From the NCBI GenBank assembly GCA_027065515.1, contig JAMOOM010000121.1, forward strand, positions 1-39,444: a stretch of 39,444 nt of DNA, in the 5' to 3' direction. Under the pieces are notes generated by a model. That model ran no database searches. It had not been told where the DNA came from and saw only the letters and a program-made list of their open reading frames with translations. This document shows positions 7,451 through 15,269 of this stretch, piece by piece. This DNA comes from Campylobacterales bacterium (GTDB lineage: Bacteria > Campylobacterota > Campylobacteria > Campylobacterales > Hydrogenimonadaceae). Made by a program: the position numbers and the translations under genes. How positions within the stretch are numbered: the stretch's first letter is position 1; each line of letters opens with the position of its first letter.

Positions 7451-7876
7451 ATGGATGATGTTGGAGAAAGACTCGACAAAGCAGCAAAACTTGGAGGTTT
7501 CAGGAGCAGGCGCCAGATGGCTCAAGCACTTGGAATAAACTATCGAACGATGGTTAATTGGGTAGAAAACAATAAAATCTCAGAAAAAGGAGCCATCCAG
7601 ATCGCCTCCAAAATCCCCATCTCCCAGACCTATCTGCTCACCGGCGAAGGCGACCCGGAGGTGATACAGTCGAACATAAACCACGGTGTCCAGGTTGTCG
7701 GAAACGCCTATGGATCTTCCGTAGCTGCTGCTACAGCGACCGTAGAAAAAGCTGGAAGCACGGAAGACGCCAAGCTGTTGGAACAGATATGCAAAAATGC
7801 CGAAAAACTCGATGAAGTCGGCAGGATCAAAGTGCTCAACTATATCTGGAAGCTCAGGGGGCTCCTCGATGAGTGA
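7451..7876 (+). CDS. CI-like repressor, short form without S24 peptidase domain
   Basis: The 141-aa protein has an N-terminal HTH of the phage CI type (about residues 4-62; SRRQMAQALGINYRTMVNWV), ending in the TYLLTGEG segment common in such repressors. There is no S24 self-cleavage domain; instead residues 75-88 form NINHGVQVVGNAYG, then an alanine/threonine linker, then a helical C-terminus (108-141) likely to dimerise. It is predicted to hold the prophage dormant by binding 7307-7450. It overlaps the next gene by 8 bp. The 75-88 motif recurs at the N-terminus of that neighbour. RecA-independent induction is inferred from the missing domain. Confidence 0.82.
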   Translation: MDDVGERLDKAAKLGGFRSRRQMAQALGINYRTMVNWVENNKISEKGAIQIASKIPISQTYLLTGEGDPEVIQSNINHGVQVVGNAYGSSVAAATATVEKAGSTEDAKLLEQICKNAEKLDEVGRIKVLNYIWKLRGLLDE

Positions 7877-8501
7877 AAACGTCAACCACGGTCTGCAGAC
7901 CGTCGGAAACCTCCACGGTGATATCGCAAAGTTGGAGCAGAAGTTTTTCCGGATCGAAACGCTCAACCTCTTCCACGAAGGAATCGCCGTACCCATGGAC
8001 GCACACCGCATACCAGACGCGCTGTGGCCCCAGGCAAACTGGAGAAAGAGGTTCTGGCTCTATGCGCTGCCCACATTCGTCATCTTCGTCTTTTACCGCC
8101 AGATCGTCCTGGGAATGATCGATCTTTCCGGCATCGACCGCCATTCCCGGTGGGCCGGTTTATGGGACTTGGGATTTCTGATCGCCCTGCTAACGTTCAT
8201 TGCCGTCCACATCGTCGGAATCGACTTGCACGTCAGAAAGACTCACCGTTTCATCGTGCGAAAAGACGGCATCTATTTCCGAAAGGACTACATACCCGTA
8301 GAGAACATTTTGGGATGCGAGATCGGCGGCATCTTCGGGAACATTGTCAAGATCCATTGGATCGAAAAAAAAGACGCACGCACCTCCACCTACCGGTTCA
8401 CCAACAGACCCCAGGCACTCCTGGCCTACGTGAAAATCAAGGCGATCGTCCATAACGCACCGTCTGAAAAACGCGGAAGATACGGTGCATTCAAATACTG
8501 A
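7869..8501 (+). CDS. Two-TM membrane protein with C-terminal PH-like domain; shares a motif with the repressor
   Basis: This 210-aa protein starts at an ATG inside the repressor gene's end. Residues 4-17 (NVNHGLQTVGNLHG) match nine of fourteen residues of the motif in the CI-like protein. Two membrane helices follow (about 61-80 and 98-116), with about 60 mostly soluble residues before them. The C-terminal part (about 122-200; FIVRKDGIYFRKDYIPVENI) resembles bacterial PH-like domains that sit behind paired TM helices. Co-transcription with the repressor means it is made in the lysogen. It could be an exclusion or death effector, or a sensor of repressor state. No family is firmly recognised. 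Confidence 0.75.
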   Translation: MSENVNHGLQTVGNLHGDIAKLEQKFFRIETLNLFHEGIAVPMDAHRIPDALWPQANWRKRFWLYALPTFVIFVFYRQIVLGMIDLSGIDRHSRWAGLWDLGFLIALLTFIAVHIVGIDLHVRKTHRFIVRKDGIYFRKDYIPVENILGCEIGGIFGNIVKIHWIEKKDARTSTYRFTNRPQALLAYVKIKAIVHNAPSEKRGRYGAFKY

Positions 8502-8512
8502 TAAGGAGAACG

Positions 8513-8698
8513 ATGCCCATCAAGAGCGAAATCGAAACACGCCTGAAAAAAAGAGAGTGCAATACATCGAAGAGGTCAAACATCCTCAAAAACGAAAATC
8601 CTCTGCATGAAGATCCGTGCGATCACCCGCCGACCACATCGGCAAAAGCTCAGAAGCTACGGCACGCTGAAATATTAACACGAGGAATATTGGGATGA
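8513..8698 (+). CDS. Possible 61-aa basic protein (doubtful)
   Basis: The frame starts 11 bp after the PH-like gene, behind a good AAGGAG site, and begins MPIKSEIETRLKKREC. After about 15 residues the composition becomes irregular (His, Pro, Cys rich), and another frame ends in RSYGTLKY, reminiscent of the RYGAFKY end of the gene upstream. This may be a frameshifted remnant. The start looks real; the rest is uncertain. Confidence 0.35.
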   Translation: MPIKSEIETRLKKRECNTSKRSNILKNENPLHEDPCDHPPTTSAKAQKLRHAEILTRGILG

Positions 8699-8731
8699 TC
8701 AGCCAAGAAGAGAAACGAAAAGACGTCTAAG

Positions 8732-8836
8732 ATGAATGAAGCCGTCATCATGACGGCGAGCGTGTTCATCGTTATCGGCATCGCCGTCGCCGTTTACGCA
8801 AACTATATCGACAAAAAGGCCAAGCCCCGCCACTGA
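8732..8836 (+). CDS. 34-aa single-pass membrane protein
   Basis: This tiny frame encodes a short polar start (MNEAVIM), a clear membrane helix (about residues 5-25, ending VAVYANY) and a basic tail (DKKAKPRH). The gene follows the lysogenic operon on the same strand. No strong ribosome site is visible; an 11-codon frame just upstream ends one base before it and could couple translation. It resembles other tiny membrane peptides in this prophage (4760-4891, 38804-38893). Confidence 0.45.
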   Translation: MNEAVIMTASVFIVIGIAVAVYANYIDKKAKPRH

Positions 8837-9085
8837 GCCGCCCGCTTCTCTCTCGTGAAAGAACAAAAGAACCGTGCAATCCGTGCTCAAACTCAATATT
8901 TATTGTTGTTTTCAGCCGATGAAGTAGATGTCGGGCTTAGATAAAGTTTGTTAAAATGTTTGAAACTTTGCTTGGAAGAAAACGCGAAAAGATGACTGCT
9001 ATACCGTCGGCAAGCCGATACCATAGCATTAGCGTTCTGAAGTGTATTCGCAGCCGAGGGATGCTCAATTGAAATATAACTCCAA
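8837..9085. other. Junction between lysogenic operon and AT-rich defence-type cassette
   Basis: Composition drops from about half GC to clearly AT-rich around 8890. A 38-codon plus-strand frame (from the ATG near 8956) could be a remnant gene but has no strong ribosome site. No clear terminator or repeat marks the edge of the inserted segment. Confidence 0.4.
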
Positions 9086-9499
9086 ATGAAAAAGAAAAAG
9101 CCGATAACCCGTTCTGAAAATATGCGCCGGATAAAATCGAAGGACACCAAAATTGAAAAGCTTCTGGGCAAAGCAATGTGGGCGGAAGGGTTGCGTTATC
9201 GTAAAAACTGCAAAGATGTCTTTGGAAAGCCGGATTTTTGCTTTAAGGGAAAAAAGATTGCAATTTTTTGTGATAGCGAGTTTTGGCACGGTAAAAAGTT
9301 TTTAGAAGGGGAAAGGTTTAAAACCAATGCGGACTTTTGGGAGGAAAAAATCAAACGAAATATAGAGCGTGATAAAATTGTCAATGAAACATTAGAAAAA
9401 AAAGGGTGGACTGTGTTAAGGTTTTGGGGGAAGGAAATAGAAAAAAACACTATGCAATGTTTGTTAAAAATCAAGGAAGCTTATGAAAATGTCAGATAA
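9086..9499 (+). CDS. Vsr-like endonuclease
   Basis: The 137-aa protein belongs to the very-short-patch repair (Vsr) fold: N-terminal RSENMRRIKSKDTKIE with E24, the PD motif (GKPD, D50), the IFCDSEFWHGK motif with H68, and later FWEEKIKRN and ERD. The zinc-binding cysteine normally before FWH is replaced by E65, so the zinc site of classical Vsr is altered. It overlaps the ATPase gene by 17 bp. Vsr-like proteins lacking this site, next to GHKL ATPases and C5 methylases, are described as restriction nucleases rather than mismatch-repair enzymes. It may cut DNA lacking the neighbour's methylation. Confidence 0.88.
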   Translation: MKKKKPITRSENMRRIKSKDTKIEKLLGKAMWAEGLRYRKNCKDVFGKPDFCFKGKKIAIFCDSEFWHGKKFLEGERFKTNADFWEEKIKRNIERDKIVNETLEKKGWTVLRFWGKEIEKNTMQCLLKIKEAYENVR

Positions 9500-11450
9500 T
9501 AGAAAATTAAAGTTGTCATTTCACGGAAAAATTATCGATCATCTCGGTATACAAATGTATCAAAGTCCGATTGCTTCGATTGCGGAATTGATTTCAAATG
9601 CTTGGGATGCCGATGCTACGGAAGTGAACATACAACTACCTACCGATATGAGTATTGATCCGAAAATTATCATTCAAGACAACGGTATCGGAATGACTTT
9701 CGACGAATGTCAAAATAAATATCTGAATGTCGGTTATAACAAAAGAGAAGCTTCCGGAAAATCATCTACTGATAACGGTAGACCTTTAATGGGAAGAAAA
9801 GGTATAGGGAAATTTGCCGGATTCGGTATAGCAAAGAATATTAAAATAGAAACGGTAAGTAAAGAAACAGGTGAGAGAACAGTATTTAACTTAGATCTTG
9901 AAACAATTAGAAAAGGCGATACTTATGTCAATACAGACCCGTTAGAAATGGACGTTGAAGAATATAACGAGCCTGATCCGAATAGAGTAAATGAACACGG
10001 GATGATTATAACGCTTTCAAACCTCACGTTTGATAGAGCACCGTCAATTGAAGTTTTCAAAAGAGGTATATCAAGACGTTTTACGTTTAATTCTCGAAAA
10101 GATGACTTTATTATAAAAATTAACGGTATTGAAGTTGAACAAGATTACGATAGCGCAAATATAGAATTTTCTTTTCCAAGAGATTATACACTTGAAGAGA
10201 AGCCTGAAAATATTAGAATAGAAGAGGGCTTTGCCGTAGAAAATATTTCCGATAGTCATCAAATAAGGTGGGAAATAAATTTTTATAAAGATACGATTCA
10301 GGAACAAGGCGTGCAAGGGATTGCTGTTTATGCCCATAAAAAATTAGCTCAGTCTCCTTTTATGTTTAATTTGACGGGCGGTTTACCGTCTCAGACCGGT
10401 CCGGAATATATGTCCGGAATTGTGATAGCCAATTTTGTCGATGAGTTGCCTGAGGATGTTATCTCTCCTGAAAGGCAACGTCTTAATTGGAGTCATAGAG
10501 ATTTAAAGTTGCTTGAGCAATGGGGACAAGAGAAAATTAAAGAGCTTTTAAAACTTTGGAAAAAACGAAGACAGGAAGAAAGAGAAAAATTAATAGAAGA
10601 GAAAATTGAAGGCTTTGGAAGTCGTTTGGGAAGGTTTCCTCCGCACGAGCGTGAGGTTATAAAAAAAGCTTTAAAAAAACTGGCAGAACTTCCAAAACTT
10701 GACGAAACGCAGTTTATTGATATGGGAGAAGCCATTTTAACTTCCTGGGAGGGAGGACGCTTAAAAGCGCTTATTGAAAAAATGGCCGGTGTTAGAGACA
10801 TGACGGAAAAACAACTTTTAAATATTTTGCTTGAAGCAAATGTTTTGACCGCCCTTCATACGGCAGAAGCGGTTAAAACAAAATTAGATGCAATACACGG
10901 TTTAAGAGAAAGAATAGAAAAGAGGGAGCTTGAAAATGCCGTAAGAGACTATATTGCCAAAAATCCTTGGTTAATTTCTCCAAAATGGGAAACTTTTATT
11001 GTTGAAAGAAGTCTTAATCATATAATGCGTCAAGCCTTACAAATATCAGAAATTGAGAATCTTGATGACTGGAGAGGAAGGGTTGATTTGATTTTATCTA
11101 GCGGAGAATCTTTATTAGTATTAGAATTTATGCGACCGGGTTTAAAGATTGATAGAGACCACTTATCAAGATTTGAAGATTATATTAACTCAATTAGAGC
11201 TTCTTTGGAAAGTCAAACAGGACTTCATTTTAAGAGTGAACAAGTTTATGGATATTTAATTGCTGATCGTATTGATGATACCAATCCTGCACTGAGAAAA
11301 CGAATTGAGCAAGATGAAAAAGAAAAAATGTATACTTTAGAATGGGGAACACTACTGAGTCAAGCTGAATCCCAATGGAAAGAATTTTTAGATGTCTTAA
11401 TAGATCGTTCACCTGAAGATGAAAGGTTGCAAACATTTAAAACTAAATAA
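9483..11450 (+). CDS. GHKL (MutL/MORC-like) ATPase with degenerate nuclease-like C-terminus
   Basis: The 655-aa protein has the GHKL motifs: N-box SIAELISNAWDADA (residues 33-46), G1 DNGIGM (near 67-72) and G2 GRKGIGKFAGFG (near 103-114). The middle (about 350-500) is helical, with a charged coiled coil near 360-380. The C-terminal region (about 480-640) has a beta/alpha pattern like PD-(D/E)XK domains: RVDLIL then LVLEFMRPG, but methionine stands where lysine of ExK is expected. An AAGGA site precedes the ATG at 9483. Related ATPases occur in restriction operons with Vsr nucleases and methylases, where they probably act as an ATP-driven clamp or switch. It converges on the methylase gene with an 8-bp overlap. 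Confidence 0.85.
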   Translation: MKMSDNRKLKLSFHGKIIDHLGIQMYQSPIASIAELISNAWDADATEVNIQLPTDMSIDPKIIIQDNGIGMTFDECQNKYLNVGYNKREASGKSSTDNGRPLMGRKGIGKFAGFGIAKNIKIETVSKETGERTVFNLDLETIRKGDTYVNTDPLEMDVEEYNEPDPNRVNEHGMIITLSNLTFDRAPSIEVFKRGISRRFTFNSRKDDFIIKINGIEVEQDYDSANIEFSFPRDYTLEEKPENIRIEEGFAVENISDSHQIRWEINFYKDTIQEQGVQGIAVYAHKKLAQSPFMFNLTGGLPSQTGPEYMSGIVIANFVDELPEDVISPERQRLNWSHRDLKLLEQWGQEKIKELLKLWKKRRQEEREKLIEEKIEGFGSRLGRFPPHEREVIKKALKKLAELPKLDETQFIDMGEAILTSWEGGRLKALIEKMAGVRDMTEKQLLNILLEANVLTALHTAEAVKTKLDAIHGLRERIEKRELENAVRDYIAKNPWLISPKWETFIVERSLNHIMRQALQISEIENLDDWRGRVDLILSSGESLLVLEFMRPGLKIDRDHLSRFEDYINSIRASLESQTGLHFKSEQVYGYLIADRIDDTNPALRKRIEQDEKEKMYTLEWGTLLSQAESQWKEFLDVLIDRSPEDERLQTFKTK

Positions 11451-12471
11451 GCTGATTTTTGATTTGCATAGCCTGCTGCCGTATATATTCCGGCGGTAAG
11501 GCGTTACCGATCATTAAAGCAATTTTATCCCTTGCAACATCAGTCGGGAACTTATAATTCGGCGGGAATGTTTGTAAAAGTGCCGCTTCACGTAATGTAA
11601 TAGCCCTATCTTCTTCAGGGTGCAAAAATCTTCCTTTGGAAGGGTTGGTGCATCCGCCGGTGATTGTCGGTGAGACGTCATCCCACTTCATTCTACCGTA
11701 AACATCTCTAAAACCGTTAGGATATTTTAGGTGACAAGGAAGCCAGTATTCTTTCGGTAAGTCCTTGCGACTTCCGCCGTTTTTGGGAATAAGAGAAATC
11801 ATTTTTTGAACTTTTTCGGTTCGGTTTACTTTATAATCGTGAAGAGGGTCATTCCCCGTTCCCGGCCTGTGAAGGTCGACTATCGCGTCTTCAACGGTTT
11901 TGATTTTGGAAGAAGGAGGCGCAAAAGGAATTTTTTTCTTAAAGCCCGTCATCAAAATCATTCTTTTGCGACGTTGCGGAACACCGTATTTTGAAATATC
12001 GTGTATTTGAACCGTGTCGTCATCGACGTGATAGCCGAGCTTCTGAAGCTTTGCTAGCACAACTTTGATACGGGGATCTTTTGCCAGTCCGGGAACATTT
12101 TCTATCAAAACGGCTTTGGGAAGCAGCTCTTCGACCAAGCGCACCATTTGAAATACAAGGTCATTTCTTTCATCATCTACCGAGGCGGCCGCGTTTTTAG
12201 TGCATAGAGTAGAAAATCCTTGGCAAGGCGGGCATCCAGCCAATAAATCCAGTTCTCTCGGTTTGATATTGAGTTGAGAACAAATCTCTTCACCGCTAAT
12301 GTCTTGGATAGGAGAGTTCCATAAAAAGGTGTCTTGATGGTTTAAGCGATACGCTTTAGATACCGTACGGTCAATCTCCACCGCGCCGATTACATCAAAG
12401 CCGGCTTGTTTCAATCCTTCTGTCAAGCCGCCGGCTCCGGCAAAAAGATCAATGGCTATATATTTTTTCAT
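11443..12471 (-). CDS. DNA (cytosine-5) methyltransferase
   Basis: The 342-aa enzyme transfers a methyl group from S-adenosylmethionine to cytosine C5. Motif I is DLFAGAGGLTEG (residues 8-19), the catalytic Cys is C83 in GCPPCQGFS, motif VI is ENVPG (124-128), motif VIII is QRRKRM and motif X is IGNALPP near the end. The target-recognition region lies between about 230 and 285. The ATG at 12471 was chosen; a TTG start would add 8 residues. It faces the Vsr/ATPase pair tail-to-tail and is AT-rich like them, so the three form one acquired cassette. It should protect the host and phage genome from the nuclease. Confidence 0.92.
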   Translation of the reverse strand: MKKYIAIDLFAGAGGLTEGLKQAGFDVIGAVEIDRTVSKAYRLNHQDTFLWNSPIQDISGEEICSQLNIKPRELDLLAGCPPCQGFSTLCTKNAAASVDDERNDLVFQMVRLVEELLPKAVLIENVPGLAKDPRIKVVLAKLQKLGYHVDDDTVQIHDISKYGVPQRRKRMILMTGFKKKIPFAPPSSKIKTVEDAIVDLHRPGTGNDPLHDYKVNRTEKVQKMISLIPKNGGSRKDLPKEYWLPCHLKYPNGFRDVYGRMKWDDVSPTITGGCTNPSKGRFLHPEEDRAITLREAALLQTFPPNYKFPTDVARDKIALMIGNALPPEYIRQQAMQIKNQLI

Positions 12472-12572
12472 TCTTGATATACTCCATTTTTTCAAAATTT
12501 TATCAAAATTAAGTTTTGTCGGTCTTGATTGAGGTTTGCCGTATAGCGACCAAACCGTCCACCTCTTTTTCT

Positions 12573-12986
12573 TTATACCGCCGCTTCCAGCCTTCGCACG
12601 TCATAGACCGTCTTCATCCCCGTCATCTGCCAGTGGGGTTTGTCCCATTGCCACAGCTCCCAGCCCCAGTCGATTTTCAGGCCGTGGGTGTCGATGACCT
12701 GTTTCATCGCGCCGGCGACGGCGGAAAAGGCCGTGTCGTCGTCCCAGCGGTATCGGCCGTCGATGTAGGGGACCAGGTCCACGGCCAGGCCGTAGAGGTG
12801 GTAGGAGTCGAGGGTTTTGGACTTTCCTGTCTCCACCAGCTCGCGCTGCCGCTCGATCGTGCGCACCCCCTCTATGACGCCGAAATCCACCGGCGTGACC
12901 CGTATCGCTTCGGTCACAGCGAACGAAAGGGCCGGGTGGAGGCCCACGAGCCGCGAGAGGGAGCGTTCGGAGAGTTTGTAGCTCAC
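12573..12986 (-). CDS. Endolysin: M15 peptidase (L-Ala-D-Glu or VanY type)
   Basis: The 137-aa protein is a zinc peptidase that cuts the peptide part of peptidoglycan. It shows the SYHLYGLAVD motif (H63, D70) and DKPHW (H118), the three zinc ligands of the M15 family, and an upstream EGVRTIERQ helix. The GTG at 12986 follows AAGGAGG and overlaps the holin stop (GTGA), so the start is well supported. No signal peptide is present, fitting holin-dependent release. It is the last gene of the late operon. Confidence 0.92.
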   Translation of the reverse strand: MSYKLSERSLSRLVGLHPALSFAVTEAIRVTPVDFGVIEGVRTIERQRELVETGKSKTLDSYHLYGLAVDLVPYIDGRYRWDDDTAFSAVAGAMKQVIDTHGLKIDWGWELWQWDKPHWQMTGMKTVYDVRRLEAAV

Positions 12987-13327
12987 TTTTTTCCCTCCTT
13001 CGTGACGATGTCGAAGGTTTTTGTTGCACCGCTCTTTTCGATGATGATGAGTTCGGCGAGGTAGAAGGCCCGGGTCCCCTGGTGGCCCAGCAGGCTCGCG
13101 ATGGAGACGCTGAGCAGCTCGTTGAGCCCATACCCCATGCACCCCAGAAAGATCGTGATGGAGAGGCCGGCGTTGATGATCGAGTCGGCGACGAACATCC
13201 CGAAAAGCCGCCCCGCCCTCACGCCACTTCGCTTTCGGGTCAGAAAGTTGACGAAGGCCCCCCACATGCCGAAGGCCGCGGCGATGGCAGTGGAGGCTCC
13301 GGAGATGTCGGTGATCTTCTCAGGCAT
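12983..13327 (-). CDS. Holin (multi-TM lysis protein)
   Basis: This 114-aa protein has hydrophobic helices at about residues 10-28, 42-64 and 70-92, interrupted by the basic RKRSGVRAGR turn, and a charged cytoplasmic tail. It lies directly before the endolysin gene with a GTGA overlap. Phage holins of this build (LydA/holin superfamily III-like) accumulate in the inner membrane and form holes at lysis time. The family match is by topology and context. Confidence 0.78.
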   Translation of the reverse strand: MPEKITDISGASTAIAAAFGMWGAFVNFLTRKRSGVRAGRLFGMFVADSIINAGLSITIFLGCMGYGLNELLSVSIASLLGHQGTRAFYLAELIIIEKSGATKTFDIVTKEGKK

Positions 13328-13754
13328 CGCGTCGCCTTCTTTCGATCAGCGGCCGGATGAGCCACCGTAAGCCGAACGTCGCGGCGACGATCCCCAGGAA
13401 CGAAACCACATACCACTCCGGCGCTTTGCCCACATACCCCCACCCCGTCACGACATAGTCCTGTACGGTCGGGATGAACGACCCGATGATCGGCAGCGTG
13501 AGCAAAAAGAGCAGATACTCGTCTTTCCATGAGTTCTGCATCTGTTTTTGCGCGTTGATGTCCCAATCCGCTTCGATGCGTTGGCCCTGCTTCGCAAGCT
13601 CCACCCGCGCGTCGATCATCTTCAGTTTCGCCTCCGCCTCTTTCTCCAGCAGCTTCGCCTCCAGCTCGGCTTTGAGCGTTTTTCTTTTCTGCCACTCCAT
13701 CATCGGTTTGGCCACTGCATCCGCAATCGCGCCGAAAATATTGAACCAGCTCAT
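13320..13754 (-). CDS. Second lysis-cassette membrane protein (3TM-type holin-like)
   Basis: The 144-aa product starts at an ATG (13754) with GGAG close upstream. Residues 18-70 form a K/E/A-rich coiled coil ending in RIEADWDINAQKQMQNS, followed by membrane helices at about 79-98 and 112-132 and a basic tail. This order resembles the holin family with an N-terminal coiled coil known from gene transfer agents. It overlaps the holin gene by 8 bp. It may be a holin, an antiholin or a spanin-like partner. Confidence 0.65.
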   Translation of the reverse strand: MSWFNIFGAIADAVAKPMMEWQKRKTLKAELEAKLLEKEAEAKLKMIDARVELAKQGQRIEADWDINAQKQMQNSWKDEYLLFLLTLPIIGSFIPTVQDYVVTGWGYVGKAPEWYVVSFLGIVAATFGLRWLIRPLIERRRRDA

Positions 13755-13771
13755 CTCTCTCCTTTCTTGAT

Positions 13772-14704
13772 TTAATTCTCTATTTCGATGATCATGACCC
13801 ATCCGTCGTCAAACGTATGGTTAACAGACTTGATCGAGTATTCACCATCATCTTCACCAAAGCCCGTCAACTTCAACGTGCCGCCTGCGTATATCTCTTT
13901 CCCATGCATCTCAATCTTGCCGGACTTTATGCCTCGATTCGCACGTTCAAGTTTTGCTTCGGCTTTTGCCTTCGCTTCTGCCGCAGTTTTAAACTGGCCC
14001 TCCATCAACAACACAGGGTTACCGTTGCCAACCGTTACTGATTCAACTGTATTGTCCCGCGTGTCGTGCCATGTCGCTTTGCAGGATGCGTATAGCGTCC
14101 TGTTCGCGTGTTTGATGCGTAGTTCCGAACATTCTGAAGAATCAATCTCGAAGACCGGCAACTCGTCGGAGCGCTTCGCGTCTTTCGTACGCTTCAAGAA
14201 GATCAGAGTTCCGTTTTTAATGCTGAATATCCCGTTATAGTCGCTCGCAATTCGCTTCATAAAGTGTAAGTCGCTTTCGTTCGTCTGGCTCAAATGCGTA
14301 ACGTACAGATCATCAAAATCACTTTTCAGCTTCAAGCCGTGACGGTCGGCTATGATTTGCACTATCGCCTTGAGTGAAATTTGCTCATAGCTTAGATCGC
14401 GCTTTTGCTTTAGTGCGGCGGAGAAGTCCGCGCCGGTAGCCGTGATGGTCAGCCCGAAGCTATCGCGTTCCGTCGTCTGAACCAAAAAAAGGCCGCAAAA
14501 AAAGAGCCCGGTCTCTTCGTAGCCAAGCCAGAGCTTTAATTCGTCTTTATATGCTGGTCTCTTAAAGTCTCCTGCAACTCGAATAGTGATCTCATCGCTT
14601 TGGTTGCCGTCTTCATCTTTGAAGGTGATCGACGAAAGATTTGCACGAATTTGCTCCGTTACGTCGGTACCGTTTGCTTCTATCTTGAAAATCGGTGTCA
14701 CCAT
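13772..14704 (-). CDS. P2 gpD-like late control/tail hub protein
   Basis: The 310-aa protein matches the phage late-control D family, which forms the hub at the base of contractile tails and also appears in P2 late gene control. Typical segments are TDVTEQIRANLSSITFKDED near the start, a long central beta-rich part, YEQISLKAIVQIIADRHGLK, SDLHFMKRIASDYN, and a C-terminal segment ending in a beta strand. It is next to gpX and gpU as in P2-like tail modules, and overlaps gpX by 7 bp. Confidence 0.9.
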   Translation of the reverse strand: MVTPIFKIEANGTDVTEQIRANLSSITFKDEDGNQSDEITIRVAGDFKRPAYKDELKLWLGYEETGLFFCGLFLVQTTERDSFGLTITATGADFSAALKQKRDLSYEQISLKAIVQIIADRHGLKLKSDFDDLYVTHLSQTNESDLHFMKRIASDYNGIFSIKNGTLIFLKRTKDAKRSDELPVFEIDSSECSELRIKHANRTLYASCKATWHDTRDNTVESVTVGNGNPVLLMEGQFKTAAEAKAKAEAKLERANRGIKSGKIEMHGKEIYAGGTLKLTGFGEDDGEYSIKSVNHTFDDGWVMIIEIEN

Positions 14705-14904
14705 AGCGCCTTTGCAGTAGATTCAGACTGTACCGTTTTAATTTCCGGCAGATAGACGATATCGCCCACCGAAAGCACCGTCTTGTCCAATAGGTGAGGA
14801 TTGGCTTCCATGACGGCATCCATGATATGCGCGTCGATTCTTCCATAGGCTTTGAAGACAATGATGTCGAGACGATCGCCCTCTATCGCTCTGTATTGGT
14901 TCAT
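14698..14904 (-). CDS. P2 gpX-like tail protein (LysM-type)
   Basis: This 68-aa protein fits the P2 tail protein X family: a compact LysM-like fold with conserved GDRLDIIVFKAYGR near the start and a VLSVGDIVYLPEI segment near the end. Tail protein X acts in tail assembly, probably at the tail-baseplate or peptidoglycan interface. It overlaps gpU and gpD genes by a few bases. Confidence 0.88.
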   Translation of the reverse strand: MNQYRAIEGDRLDIIVFKAYGRIDAHIMDAVMEANPHLLDKTVLSVGDIVYLPEIKTVQSESTAKALW

Positions 14905-15269
14905 GAAAAATACCTCGTCATTGAGATTGAATATTCTTGATATCTATATTTCCCGTCTTTCAAAAAACCGCTTTTGGTGCGGCTCAACTCGTCGATGGTG
15001 ACCTCATAGCTTTCTCCAGTGCCAAGCGTCAGGCGTACTGGCTTTTGCTCTTTTGCAAGGTCTTCAAACGCTTTTAATGCGTTGACGCTTTGCAGCAGCA
15101 ATTTCCCTGAAAACGTGATCGTCTCTTCCCATAGTCCGTTTCGTTGCGTATATTGATGATTGGCAATGCGCTTTTGCCTGCTCCAGTCAAAATTGAAGCG
15201 GTGTTGGATTGTCGCTATATCATTGCCATTCAAGTCAAAAAGAAACTCTTCTATCTTTGCCAGCATCAC
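14901..15269 (-). CDS. P2 gpU-like tail protein
   Basis: The 122-aa protein resembles P2 gpU: it begins with MLAKIEEFLFDLNG, has a central segment about oriented beta strands, and ends with a conserved EYSISMTRYF-type strand. gpU is a small baseplate/tail-tip component required for tail completion. It overlaps the tape measure gene by 4 bp, the order T-U-X-D being P2-like. Confidence 0.85.
   Translation of the reverse strand: MMLAKIEEFLFDLNGNDIATIQHRFNFDWSRQKRIANHQYTQRNGLWEETITFSGKLLLQSVNALKAFEDLAKEQKPVRLTLGTGESYEVTIDELSRTKSGFLKDGKYRYQEYSISMTRYFS

Noticed and set aside
8893-9171. 92-codon minus-strand frame overlapping the Vsr gene start
   Set aside because: It is antisense to a clear gene and rich in phenylalanine and serine, as expected of a shadow of AT-rich coding DNA.
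9086-9499. Classical mismatch-repair Vsr
   Set aside because: The zinc-site cysteine before FWH is missing and the gene is paired with a GHKL ATPase, so a restriction role fits better.
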